From Cliona cf. orientalis (Eukaryota > Porifera > Demospongiae > Clionaida > Clionaidae): DNA of 64,000 nucleotides. Position 1 is the stretch's first letter. Every line of letters starts with the position of its first letter. The stretch spans positions 23,372,058-23,436,057 of the forward strand of contig OZ005689.1 in the NCBI GenBank assembly GCA_963930775.1. The letters are read 5' to 3'. Below, piece by piece: positions 1 through 10,992 of this stretch. The notes under the pieces are model-generated. The model did no database searches. It was given only the letters and a program-made list of their open reading frames with translations, and was not told where the DNA came from. The position numbers were made by a program, and so were the translations under genes.

Positions 1-1405
1 CCATTTGATGTGGAGGTTCCGGATGATGTAGATGTTGTATCACTGTATTTGAAGCATTATTATTGTTAATTTGCTATAATATTATTTCGGATGTCAACAT
101 AATTTGTTGTATGCATATATTTTAATAACTTTTGTTCCTCCCCAGTGTACGCTACAACTGCCGGAAGTCCATACGTTTATCGGAATTTTATGGTTTGTAC
201 AGTATGTATGGGAGATAATGATATGCGCAAACCGCGCCTGCATACTAAATTAGTGTCAACTTTTATGTAACTCTACCAATTTTTCTGTTCATCCAAGAAG
301 GCTGTTCTTGAGCTCAAAATGTAGCTCGAAGGTAGTACTAAACGATGGTATACATTTCAAGGCCATTAGATGGCAAATAAGCGAGCTAACAGCGCCTGAG
401 GCATACCACCTCTCACTGTATATGGGTATGGTTTTAAGTGGTACATTTTAGTAACAGTAAAGCTTAGGCTTACCGGCTTTAACCTGGCATAGAAGAACCC
501 CTGAACTATTTGTACAACAATCGAGAATGATTTTGCTCGAGTATCTTCAGAGTTACAGAGACATCAACATCGAAGATAATACGTACAATTCAACAGCGCG
601 TAACTTTTGTCCAGAATGTTGCAATTTTGTCTAGTAAACGACAAATAGAAGCTCTACCATAGCGCTAGCTACTACCCAACTCGAAAGACTCCAGCTCTAG
701 TAACAAAACTTTTGTGGCCTTCGCAGTATAGCCACTATCTCGATCGCTTGTGTCTGAGGTCAACTTCAAAAGTGGTACATTTCAGTAACAGACATCCCCA
801 GACTCTCAAAACTCGAGATTTACAATCCTTCCATATAGCTCCTTTAGAAGCCTTGGAATGGAACCAGTACCTACTATAAGTATGGAGAACCAAGGCCCTA
901 AAATCTCAAAAAATGAAGCCTAGCTAGTTGCTGATCAGTAGCACCGTCCTAGTGTTGCATAGATTACTGACTTTGTGGGCGCAAACACGGAGTATTGGTC
1001 AACCACACGGTCATGACCCACACTAGATAATGATATTCACGATGCCAGGTGTGCTGTAAACCACTACTATGCATCCTCTTCCGCTTTTCAGATAAAATTG
1101 CAGTTGTAGTGTACACTGTCCCCTCATGTTTAAGGGCTCTGCACTAGTGAAGACGTAATATGCTTACCTGTGACTGTTGGTATTTGCAGGAGTCAGGGCT
1201 GCATCCAGATCTAGTGTCACTGAATCATTCCCAGTTCCATTTGTCATCAGACGGGCAGTGCTAGGAACATTGGGCTGGTCCCTGTTTGATGTACTTAGTG
1301 CCATTCCTTCTAGTGCAGCTGCTGATAAATTAATGCAAAACAGTGGCTGACATCTCGAATATTTGGCAAATTTAGCTACTTACCAACTGTATCTACTGAC
1401 ACCAT
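1..1405 (-). CDS. Small spliced Ser/Thr-rich protein gene, 3' end outside the window
   Basis: Three minus-strand exons join in one open frame: ATG at 1405 to 1384 (MVSVDTV plus one base), 1321-1168, and 42-1 running off the window. Each junction has canonical signals (GTAAGT donor after 1384, ATTTATCAG acceptor before 1321, GTAAG donor after 1168, AATACAG acceptor before 42), and the phases (1, then 2) add up without a stop. The 154-base middle exon is closed in its other two frames and open only in this one, which supports coding. The visible product is about 73 residues, low in complexity, rich in Ser, Thr, Asn and Asp, with no recognised domain. The second intron contains the 976-bp inverted-repeat element at 143-1118. 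It lies downstream of another short acidic gene on the same strand; the two could be alternative parts of one transcription unit. Function unknown. Confidence 0.5.
143..1118. mobile_element. 976-bp non-autonomous DNA transposon, copy 1 (4-bp TSD)
   Basis: The ends are inverted repeats CAGTGTACGCTACAACTGC (left) and the complement of CAGTGTACACTACAACTGC (right), 19 bp with one mismatch. The four bases TCCC at 139-142 are repeated exactly at 1119-1122 and read as a target-site duplication. A second copy at 14335-15308 is nearly identical along its whole length. No substantial reading frame is present, so the element must be moved by a transposase encoded elsewhere. A 4-bp duplication is known from several DNA-transposon superfamilies (for example Chapaev, Sola, Academ); the terminal motif alone does not let me choose. 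Confidence 0.88.
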
Positions 1406-1697
1406 TGTAGCTAGCAATCAATCGCAGAATGAACATGCAGTGATAGCGCGAGTTATTAAATGCGGGAGGGAACGCTTCCGGTTCCATTAATAATATTAAC
1501 TATTGAGATTCATTGCTTCTGCGGAAAATGCCAATACATGGCTAATTATTAATAATTATTTGCATTATTAATAAAATCAAAACAATCATGAAATTGGTTA
1601 ATAGTCAATCAGATATTGAATTGAAGAGATAGTTTAAGAATATGGAATCAACTGTTCAATGAATTAAAGAGTCTGAATCAGTATTAACCTTTGCAGG

Positions 1698-2021
1698 CTA
1701 CTGCTGAGGTTGGTCATCTGGTTCTGATGCTTCGGGAGCTGATTGGCTGTCAGTGGTCTGGTTGTTCTGTGATATTGTAGTAATGCGAATATTATTAATA
1801 TTATAATATTATAGTTGACTAAATATATCATACCTCTGCATTGGTGTCTGCCGCACTCAAACTATGTTCGTCACTTTGATCATCGTCATCAAATGGACCT
1901 GCAGTATGGTAGTGCAGGTCAATCGGTGCACGATTACTTAATAATTGGAATGCTCACCATATACTGTTTCAATGAAATCCTCATATGAGAGGTCCCTGAG
2001 AAATTCCCAATCCTCGGCCAT
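1698..2021 (-). CDS. Small acidic protein, three exons, 65 aa
   Basis: Exons 2021-1958, 1898-1834 and 1766-1698 join in phase (64, 65 and 69 nt) to an open frame from ATG to TAG of 65 codons. Donors are GTGAG and GTATG; acceptors are CTGCAG and ATCACAG. The product starts MAEDWEFLRDLSYEDF, then is dominated by Asp, Glu, Ser and Gln (a run of four Asp near residue 25) and has no signal peptide or membrane segment. Introns are 59 and 67 bases, typical of a compact invertebrate genome. I do not recognise a family. The gene sits just upstream of the other minus-strand gene starting at 1405, about 290 bases between stop and ATG. Confidence 0.55.
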
Positions 2022-2557
2022 ACTGAATTTTTTTTTTCTGCATGAAAGATGGTGCAAAACGTTGAATATGAATAGCTTACTATAGCCCCACCCACCGACG
2101 CACCAGCATGCGCATGCGCATGCGCAATGATGGCATAATTAGTAAATGTGATAACTCTGTATTAATAATAGAGCCATCTGTCCAACAAAGTGGATCATTA
2201 GTATTTCAGTCCTACAATAAGTTAACACTGCATTGATAGACATTGCCCAGTAGACTACAGCAGATATCAATACTTCATTCATGTGTGCAGCTGAATAGCT
2301 AACTGTAAGACTGCTACTCACTGCATGAAAGTGTCTTAATTAGTATTATCAAAGAGTTCTCAAATCTGAAACATTCATATTAATTTTTTGTGAGGGCATT
2401 GTGAGCACACTGATTCCCACTTCTGTTAGTCTGAATCATTAACATAAGCCAACAACAGGTATCAACAAAGTTTGAATATTATCCCATAGATGTATAATAT
2501 TATTATCAGTCTTGTATGCAGATGTAGCCATCCCATAATAATATAATGTGTGTGAAT

Positions 2558-2685
2558 GGTTCCAACTGATATTTAGGTGCAAAGGCTTTGCAGAGGGAAT
2601 GGTCCCAACTGATATTTAGGTGCAAAGGCGTTACAGAGGGAATGATCCCAAGTTATCATTGGGTGTGAAGGTATAGCCAGCAGAG
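2558..2685. repeat. Short tandem duplication, 43-bp unit
   Basis: Two close copies of a 43-base unit (GGTNCCAACTGATATTTAGG...CAGAGGGAAT) occupy 2558-2600 and 2601-2643, followed by a more diverged third copy to about 2685. No coding meaning is apparent. Confidence 0.75.
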
Positions 2686-2944
2686 CATGTGCAAAGGTGG
2701 TGCGCCTGTGTTGATCCCAGTCATTGGTAGAGAAGTGTATATGGGTACTCTTGTATAACTTCACCATCATGAAGCAATCAAAATTTGATAGATGAAGACA
2801 TGCTGAACATAGCTAGCATGCTGATATGTCTCTACTCTGAGACTATCACTTAAGTCCCATAGCTCTGATGCTGTCTACACTTTCACCATCTCTATCAGGA
2901 AAGAATGAGATATATAATATAATAATTACAAAGAATCTGGAGTC

Positions 2945-3252
2945 GTAGACACACTGAGATGTACATAATACATACTGCCATATTATGGTCAGTGTGTTTC
3001 GCTCTTTTTAGAGCTCATCAGTACGACACACCAGGCTATAATAAAGAATAATATAATAACAATACATGTATTATGGATCCAATGATTTCTGGCTGCCAGA
3101 GGAATTCATCAAGAATGTACACTAATATGTACACTATATAGTTGGTAGGGTAAAGAATAATTACAGGATTGGTGGCTGGAACCATAGACACACTGCCTTC
3201 AGGTCAGTGTGTTTCGCTCTCATTTGAGCTCGTCAGTATGGTATACCAGTCC
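2945..3252. repeat. Duplicated two-hairpin module in a gene-free stretch
   Basis: Segments at about 2945-3032 and 3184-3252 share the stem ACACACTG...CAGTGTGT followed by TTCGCTCT...GAGCTC and TCAGTA. The loop of the first stem differs greatly in length (about 30 versus 9 bases) while both stems are kept. The rest of 2022-3653 holds no convincing gene. Confidence 0.5.
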
Positions 3253-3653
3253 TACAAACTGATTAAGTTAAGTATACTACAATATTAAGTGAGGATACAC
3301 ATAACTCCATAGTGGTTTAGACCATCTTCAGCTGTGCAGTATAATTCCTATCAAGAGTGTATTCTTGTTCCTATAATAATAATATACAGACGTAGTATAA
3401 TAGGAGTGTAATAAAGGTAGTAATTTACCTTGCATAAGAGTTTCCATCCTCAATTGTGACTTCACCAGACTGCATGGAAGTAGTCCAATGTCTTCTGTAG
3501 AGATTGAATGTACAGGATAGGTAACCACAAGAGATCAGCCAGTGTCCTCAATATCTGGCGATAGAGAAGTGCTGCTCGTATACAGGCAAGCAGGAGAGCA
3601 GTGTGTGTGCATGCACAGTGGCGATCGCATCTTGTGGACTACCTGTCGGTAGT

Positions 3654-5060
3654 TTAGTCGTCGAGCACTTTGCTGAATGGGATGGGTATGTGCTGTAGTA
3701 CAGAGGATGATAAGGGCACCAATGCTGTAAAATGACTGTGAGCAAAAAACAGTGCTAGTGGCAAGTGTGGTAGTGTTGTAACATCACCTGACATGAGCAA
3801 TGCTCTATGTACACTACTGCACCATTGTAGGTGTTGTCTCGTACCTGGAGCAAAGGCAAGAAATTTCTGAGCAAATATGTTAACATTGTCGATATCTGCT
3901 AGCATCATTGTTCGTACACCATCTTCATCAGTGCTTGAGAAAAACACATACATAAATATTGGCCTATCAAGGAGCAGTGACAATGGAAACAAGTGGAAGT
4001 CACTTCCCCAGGATCCAATGCGTAATGCATGTACAATGAGGGTGTTGGCATTACGCACAATATCTTCCAATGGGCGTGAGGGGAAAGCATAGTGTATGGA
4101 TCGAATCAGGACATCTCTGTACTTGACAGCAGCATATGCAGTCAATAGTCTGAAAATTTTGGAAAGCTGCTCACTACCACAGACAACTCGGGAGAGGGCA
4201 TGGTACATGCAGTCCCCATCTCCAGTGGTCAGTACAGGCTTGTATGTATGCAACATTAATGGGTGACATTGGTTTCCAATAGATACAGCTGTGGGTAAAG
4301 CTGGAAAATCATTGACATAGACTGGTGGCAGTGAATTAACAGCTTCTGCTATGGCTTCAAGAGCCTCATGCATTCCATTAAAGGCACCAATGATATTCTG
4401 CACAGAGCTCAATGACAGCATGGATGACAATACAAACTCTGGAGAGGTGTTACCAAGCAATTGTCGTACTGTTTGTTGCAACTGAGCACAGGCACTAGTC
4501 ACGTTTCTGTGAACAGATAAAGTATTAGATGGAGTAGTATTTGGAGTACCAAGTTTTGGCATTTTACTAGGGGATTGTTCATTACCATTATCATTGGCTC
4601 TCTTAATCCCTTTGGATGTCTCATGCTTAGGAAAACGATCCACAGATTGAGGCTGACTGCTGTGATGAGCTTGAGGCTTTGGCAGGCACACTACAGCACT
4701 TTTAGGTGTGGTACTGGAAGTGCTGATTGGACTGTCAGCAGGAGGCTCCGACTTTCGTGGACGCCCTCTACTACGTTTTGGAGGCTGACTGCTATCAGCC
4801 TGTGGCTTTGAAGGGCATGGTGTACGTGTGTTACACTGAGTACTATCAGGAGGTTGAGACTTTCGTGGACGTCCTCTACCACGCTTAGGCTGTGCTTTGT
4901 TAGATGGAGCTGGTACAGTATTCTTACGAGGACGTCCCCTTCCTCTTTTAGTTGAAACACCAGTACAATCAGAATGAGCACTATCAGGGTCAAAATTAAA
5001 CTGTATAGATGTCGGCTCATCACTATCTTTAGATGGTTTAGGAAGGGGAGCATTGCTCAA
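3654..5060 (-). CDS. AT-hook / OTU cysteine protease-like reading frame of the Helitron
   Basis: A 468-codon frame with three AT-hook motifs (two KRGRGRPRK, one KRSRGRPRK) in residues 35-105, a linker rich in Ser, Pro and Lys, and an OTU-type peptidase domain in the C-terminal half. The nucleophile motif GDGDCMYHAL lies near residue 283 and a candidate catalytic His is in AHSHFTAL near residue 446. OTU domains accompany the Rep-helicase in many animal Helitron/Helentron elements; AT hooks bind the minor groove of AT-rich DNA. The frame begins at TTG, not ATG, and is open further upstream past the helicase stop at 5090-5092, to which it is offset by one base. It may therefore be the tail of a longer Rep-Hel-OTU polyprotein split by a frameshift, or be reached by splicing. 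The frame itself is intact to its stop. Confidence 0.75.
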   Translation of the reverse strand: MSNAPLPKPSKDSDEPTSIQFNFDPDSAHSDCTGVSTKRGRGRPRKNTVPAPSNKAQPKRGRGRPRKSQPPDSTQCNTRTPCPSKPQADSSQPPKRSRGRPRKSEPPADSPISTSSTTPKSAVVCLPKPQAHHSSQPQSVDRFPKHETSKGIKRANDNGNEQSPSKMPKLGTPNTTPSNTLSVHRNVTSACAQLQQTVRQLLGNTSPEFVLSSMLSLSSVQNIIGAFNGMHEALEAIAEAVNSLPPVYVNDFPALPTAVSIGNQCHPLMLHTYKPVLTTGDGDCMYHALSRVVCGSEQLSKIFRLLTAYAAVKYRDVLIRSIHYAFPSRPLEDIVRNANTLIVHALRIGSWGSDFHLFPLSLLLDRPIFMYVFFSSTDEDGVRTMMLADIDNVNIFAQKFLAFAPGTRQHLQWCSSVHRALLMSGDVTTLPHLPLALFFAHSHFTALVPLSSSVLQHIPIPFSKVLDD

Positions 5061-5089
5061 AAAATCATGAGCTCTTTGTGGATGCTCAA

Positions 5090-8000
5090 TTACCTCAGTT
5101 GGGGAGTGGGACGAATCACATCAACATTATCACACCACTGCAATAGCTGTTGATAGAATGGTTCAAGGTAGATGGCAAAGGGATGAAACTCCCATAATAC
5201 TAGATCACTCAGAGTTCTGACTCTGCTTAGAGCTACATAAGCTTGACCAGAAGCAAAAAATGTCTCTCCCAAGCATACTACAGCCTTTTGAACAGTACAG
5301 CCCTGAACTCGGTGTACTGTCACACCATAGGCCAGCTGAAGGGGAAATTGTTGACGTAGTATGCTATAGGATGCACCACGGATTTCAATCCGCTGTCTGA
5401 ACCTAGGGACAGGATGCTTGTGGGCTGGATTGGCAAGCTTGGCTATAACAATGCAACTAGGATGGAGGGAGGTGACAACAGCTAGAGTACCGTTGACCCA
5501 ACCTCCATCAATGTTGATATTACGCCTTAAAACAACACGGGCACCCACTTTGAGTACTAGTTTATCGGGAAGTCTCTCACGATACTTAAGAACTGTTTGT
5601 TTGTCGGCCTCTCTTAGTGGGTGGCCATGATGGTCAGTGTCTAAGGCTTCATACAGACTCTCTCGTCCATCAATTCTGTGGATACAAAGGTCATTAACCT
5701 TATCACACTCATCCCTGGTGCTACAGATTACAACAGTTCTATCTATCTGTATGTTGTCAACATTTCGAGGCTGAAGTACACCTCTGAGAACATCAATGAC
5801 CTCTTTGTCACACACACCCATCCTGACTTTAGTCAGGACACTAGTTAGGACAGGATCCTGAGACCTTTTGATCTCTCTGAGGACCAAAATAGAGAATGTT
5901 TGCCAGAGATGGGTACCAAATAAATCACTCCTACCCACAGCAGGCAACTGGGCAGGGTCCCCAAGCATAACAACATGCCTACCACCCCAGGGTAGCCTAG
6001 ATGCACCATGTTTGGCGAACTTTCTACAGAGGCCCTCCGCTACACGGAAAAGGTAATAGTCCAGCATACTGAACTCATCAATGACTATTACATCAGTCTT
6101 CCTCAATTTGGTCACTTGCACAGTGCCATTCTCTAAGGTGCTATTGCACTCGATGTCTAGAGAAAAAAAATTGTGGAGAGTTGTTCCTCCTATGAGGTGG
6201 GCAGCAACACCACTGGGAGCCACCTTTGTAACCACTAGGCCCTTGGACTTGGCCAACTCTATTAAACCATTCAACAGATAGGATTTGCCAGTTCCAGCTG
6301 GCCCCACTATGGCTGCACGGACCTGTTTGTTCTGGTTGAACTGACCCTCAACCCACCTGTAGGCTCTTAATTGGGATTCTGTAAAGGTACTAACAAATGT
6401 GCTCAAATCAACACCAGAACTGGTAGGGAGTAGGTCACCCATATCACTGTGAGGGTGATTCAACATTTGGTCTGTTACAGTAGCCTCAGGCTCATCCTGC
6501 TCACCAAGGATAGGAATATCGCTCAAAAATGTGTCAGCTTCTTCTTCAGATAAGAAGCCATGCTCAATATACAACTGTGCTAAGGATCTCAGCTGGTCTG
6601 TGTGAAACCCCCTTGAGATTGCTGACTGCAAGCAAGATAGTGCATCAAGATGGGCATCACACATTCCACTTTCGGCACAGAGCTCTACCCAAGACTTAGG
6701 AGGATTCACAACAACCTCATGGTTTTCCGTCATAGGCACACTGAGGAGATACTTCTGTTGGTAGTACTTCTCAGTGTCATCTCCAACTGAACTGATGAAT
6801 CGGTGTCTAGTAATGACCATTTTGGCCCGCCTAATCCAATAGTGACCCACTCTGTCAGCCAACATGGTACCAGGGGGATATGTGCTCAAAACAGACACCA
6901 ATTCATCTCTGGGATTGGCTTCCATAAGCCAGTGTTTTGAGTTCAAACCATTCTCTAGATCAGGGTGGTAAAAGTCTATGGTTTCATAAAAACCATTTGC
7001 AGCAATAATAGATTCAAGGGGGAAATCATTACACTCCTCACTCCGCTCATCTATTCCAGATTCAATATAAAACTGCACAACAGCTTCAACTACTATGGGG
7101 GCTACATCATGTGCCTTCAAGCACGTTTTCAAGGCTAAAAGGTCAAAACTATTCTGAATCTGGAAGCTACACTCAGAGAGTAAATCAGCAAGGAGTGCCT
7201 GAGCCGATTCCAAGGTTGCCTTGGCATCCAAGAAACCACTGAAATCATCGGCACCCTTGCATTTGATGACACGCTGGCTATTCGCCCGTGCTGCTTTTTT
7301 TTGCTCATCTTGGTTGGCAGAACGCCACCACTGATAAAACTCGGGATAAGTGAGTGAATCAAGCTGAGTAGGCCTCTTCAAATAGGTTTCTAGCTTGGTC
7401 TGCAAGTAAATATCCTCACTATCATCTGAAAGTGAATTAAGCTCAAACTTTGGCTTCAGCATTCTTTGGCAAGGATTGAGCTCAGTCTGCAGAAATATCA
7501 CTTGCCTAGACATCTGGTTCTGATGAAAGCCCATGAGTACATCAAGCACTTCTACTGAGCCAACAACACGTGTTCTGAGGAATTTCTGGGGATCACTACA
7601 CTTCTCTGGGAGCTCTATCTTCAGACTAGGCTCAGGTTTTGAGATGTACTTGGCTAAATACATCTCAAAACCATGCTTGGACACAATCTGTACGTTATGA
7701 GCTGCACCCCAGAGGATTGCTATCTTGGGGTTGTAAGGCACTACATTTTTATCTTCGTCATGTCGACGCACATACAAGTACCTAACTCCATCTTTATCAA
7801 GACAGACAGTTTCATGGGGGACTTCAAATGGAAATCCATACTTGCATTAGGACAGTACCTTCCCATGACTGCCCTTGAAACAACGGGATGGGTAACATGT
7901 TTTGTGCTGGAGCATGTTCTCCACAAGTTTCCTAAGGTAAGCAGCCCTCATATCACTGGTATCAGCTGCACGTGGCATCTCTGCCATCACAGCATGCGGA

Positions 8001-9640
8001 GGTGCAGTCCCTGGCTCTACCCAGATCAACATGTGCCAGTGAACTGCACCTCTGCGCTGGTACTCTTTTTTGACAACAGAATCAATTACCACTCCAAGTG
8101 GGCCACCTTCAGGTGATCTCAAAATGCTCATGAACCAGTCAAATCTCTTCTCTGCAGCTAGTACTGAGATTTGAGGTTTGAATCCAACAGGCTGCCTATC
8201 TGAGAGGTCTTTGGCCAGATCTTGCACCTCAAGCTCACTAGCACGTGCACCCCACCCATCTCTTAAAGTGGCTTGTACTTGGGGCCACCCATCATATGCT
8301 GTGAGGGTAAGGAAAAAGTTAGGCAAACCCCTTTGTTCTACAAAGGCCACAAGATCAAGGCCAAATGACCTCCAGAACTCCTTGCTACCAGGAATAATCC
8401 TTGGTATTTCGGTTCCATACACTGAGTATGGATCAGATGGTCCAGACACTCTTTCTGCAGTTAGGGGTTCAGATACTCTTTGTACTTTCACAACTTTGCG
8501 AGCCTCATGCATGCGGAGGCGGACTTTCAGCATGTAGTCATACTTAAAGAAAGGATACAAACGATCCTCAGCATAAAAGCCACGTACATCATAGAGCCTC
8601 ATCTTGACATGGGCATTAAATGGAATGGGGCACTTGTGATACCATCCCCCGTAGCCCCACGGGTGGAGGTGTGGAAAAGCCTTACAGTCAAGGAACTCTT
8701 CCCCATACTTAGCCTGGCATAGGCTTACTATGCTTTCTGATAAATCAGGACGGGGATACTGACGGCCAGCAATATCATCATGCATATCCCCCCGTATGAC
8801 GGGAAAATCATCAAAGTATTTTGCATCCAATGGGAAAGCCATAGCAGCAGCCTCATCTTCCAAAAGCTTTTCAAGTGATATGCTTTGGTCCTCTAAAAGC
8901 TTAGGATTGATAAAGCTGGGCTTATAATATCACATGAGCGTCTCATACTGGGAAAAAAATTTGGAATAAAGGTGGTTGTTTGCATGCATCCACCGCACGG
9001 CTCTTTTGATACGCAAGGAAGATGCAGGTGAGGGGCTCTTCTCCCAAATGTCACTGTCTTTGAGAGCTAGGAAACCAAACAGGCCATGATAATGCTTATC
9101 TAGTTTTGTGATAGCATTCACTTCACCTTGAAGATGGCGATACTGAGTCATGCTTGCCTCCCTGACAGTACTGGAAAACAGGCCACAGACGGATATCTGT
9201 CCACGTTCATATTGGTTTGCTAGAGACTGTATCTCAGCAGGAAAGCTCATATCCCACTCATTCATAGGCTTCACATTTAAATCACAATCAAGGACACACC
9301 CAACATGCTGGATTGATGGAATAGTATTGGACCTACAATAGGCACAGCAGTACCACCGCTCTTTAGTTGATGTACCCCTCTCAGTGTATACAAACCCCGC
9401 AGTACAGCTAGGTACAACTTGCAAATAAGCACTTGCTGGTGCCTCATCTTCAGTCATGCCACTGGGTTTATCTACAAGGAAGGTGTGGGCACCATCAACA
9501 CAACTCCACAGTAGATGCCCACACCCATAACACACAGGAGCGCACGAGGAACAGAACGCAAAGAACCATTCTAAATAACGCACACTAGGACAATTAATGC
9601 GTACGCGCACGCGCACGCGTGGATACAATCTTTGACACAA
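5090..9640 (-). pseudogene. Helitron RepHel (zinc finger, HUH Rep, Pif1 helicase), two in-frame stops
   Basis: One continuous frame of about 1,517 codons, interrupted only by TGA at 8932-8930 and TAA at 7849-7847. In order: a Cys-rich finger region (CSSC, CYGCGH, CCAYC) near 9540-9290; the Helitron-like N-terminal region; the HUH metal site HWHMLIW near 8045; the rolling-circle tyrosine pair in YLAKYISK near 7655; then a Pif1-family helicase with Walker A GPAGTGKS near 6290, Walker B DEFSML near 6080, GDPAQLPAV near 5960, and VTVHRVQG and ALSRVRTL near 5320-5220. This is the full catalytic set for rolling-circle transposition in the nucleus. Sequence around both stops continues the family pattern, so these are nonsense mutations in an otherwise well preserved gene. 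The frame starts after a stop with no ATG, so the first exon is missing or lies upstream. Element termini were not identified. Confidence 0.9.
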
Positions 9641-9659
9641 TTAATGGGGGTATTTATTA

Positions 9660-9860
9660 TGGCAGCATGTTCAGTAAAGGGTCGTCAACGTACCCCACGC
9701 GCCCGTAATTTTTTTTATGGGCAAACATTGCAAATGCATGGCTTCCTATACAAACATATGGGGATACTTCAAAGGGCCATAACTTTAATTCTAAGGTGTC
9801 AATCAAAATTTTCTCATGTCAAATCTCGTGTTTCGACCCATTCTGCGTGCCCATATAAAA
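9660..9860. repeat. Dispersed repeat, also at 39340-39490 (inverted)
   Basis: Stretches such as CAAATGCATGGCTTCCTAT, AAAGGGCCATAA and TTTCGACCCATTCTGCGTGC here match the complement of 39340-39490. It lies just upstream of the Helitron Rep gene and could be part of that element's 5' region, or an independent repeat. Confidence 0.6.
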
Positions 9861-9942
9861 ATTATCTCCCCAAATGCTCCCAATCCCTCCAAACATTATT
9901 TACTGCACAGAAATCTTTTTTTTTTTTCTACTTAGTGTGTAA

Positions 9943-10229
9943 TTAAGTCGCTGCGGTTAATAGTTAAGCAAGAATGCTTTGATCTTGCTTTGATGTGGGA
10001 GCCTTTTCTTCAGGGGCCACTTCCGGTCGCTAATTACACGCGCATAATCATCCCTGGCCGATTCTGGACACGCCCACCTTCGACCAAAGCACTCGTATGG
10101 CCTCTTCGGCCACGCCCCTTCACGATTCGCTAATTGAATTAGCCATTCCTGACGCTCACGCCCACGCAATTAAATGGTACCTTAAGCTTTTTACTATGCC
10201 ATATACTGTGTACAGTACATAAGTTTTAA
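9943..10229. repeat. 290-bp repeat, uninterrupted copy
   Basis: The stretch from TTAAGTCGCTGCGG to ACATAAGTTTTAA matches 10993-12232 once a 941-bp insertion is removed from the latter. It is rich in CACGCCC motifs and codes for nothing obvious. Its end overlaps a strong palindrome (arms 10155-10185 and 10226-10256). Confidence 0.85.
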
Positions 10230-10256
10230 GGTACCATTAAATTGCGTGGGCGTGAG
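10155..10256. repeat. Inverted repeat, 31-bp arms, 40-bp loop
   Basis: The left arm runs from CTCACGCCCACGCAATT to GGTACCTTAA and the right arm is its complement with one mismatch. The right arm could be the stump of a second, inverted copy of the 290-bp repeat. Confidence 0.8.
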
Positions 10257-10992
10257 GTGGGGATATGACACCTAAACCACATCAAAGTCATTAGTGAGGT
10301 GCATGTTGTGTAACCACGCCCTTTTAATTGCACAGGTCTCAGGGGTGTGGCTGCTAGAGCCGGAGATGTTCATTTAATATCCTCCATGGACCAGAAGCCG
10401 AGCCGGAAGGGAGGGGCCAGGCCACGCCCAAAACAGCCCCACCCTCTTCCCCAAGGACCACCATTCTCAATCAAGTGCCTACTAACCACCGGATGTCCAC
10501 CGGAAGCCCACAATCAATCCCAATTAAAACACACAGCTTCCTCAAGGCCAAAACACACACAAACACTTGGAGGCCGTTCTGCCACACCGCCCACACAAGA
10601 GCTCACCTCATTTCCTGTGTGGGCGGAGTAACAACACGTCATCGCAACCACATCCGCTTCAAACCATCGTCAGCTTCCGTCCGGCTGTACAGGCCCCTCG
10701 ATCGCACCGCCGTACAGTGCCTCATTAACAGACATGGCCTCACCTTTGACCTCCTGCCACGCCCCCAAAGCCTCCTGGACGGGTTCAAAGGTCACCACCG
10801 CATCCGGGACACGCCCACCTATCGCCGCAGCCAAGTCCCCGTCCCCGATGTCCAAGCACTGGCCCGCGAAGCCACGCCCAATCGGAAGCAATAAAACCTG
10901 CATTAACGCACACGCACACACTCCACACAGTGCCAGGAACACGCCCACATGCTTAATTAGGCCTAATTAGCTTTTTTTTTTTTTTTTTTTTT
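10257..10992. other. GC-richer spacer between two repeat copies, no supported gene
   Basis: Locally richer in C and CACGCCC/CCACGCCC motifs than its surroundings, ending in a poly-T run (10973-10994). Reading frames of 90-139 codons occur on both strands but overlap each other and lack splice or start support, as expected from base composition. Confidence 0.5.

Noticed and set aside
1..69. Open frame on the plus strand ending in TAA at the window edge
   Set aside because: The complementary strand of 1-42 fits, in phase and with a good acceptor, as the third exon of the gene starting at 1405; both cannot easily be coding.
3654..5060. OTU protein as a captured viral gene
   Set aside because: OTU domains are regular companions of Helitron Rep-helicases, and the adjoining gene on the same strand is exactly that.
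7847..8932. Alternative genetic code or programmed readthrough to explain the in-frame TGA and TAA in the Helitron gene
   Set aside because: The same stop codons are used as normal ends of other frames here, and lone stops in otherwise decaying elements are the simpler reading.
10347..10948. Overlapping frames of 90-139 codons on both strands, one with a signal-peptide-like start
   Set aside because: They overlap in several frames in a GC-rich stretch between repeats; the signal-like one starts at GTG and has no splice support.
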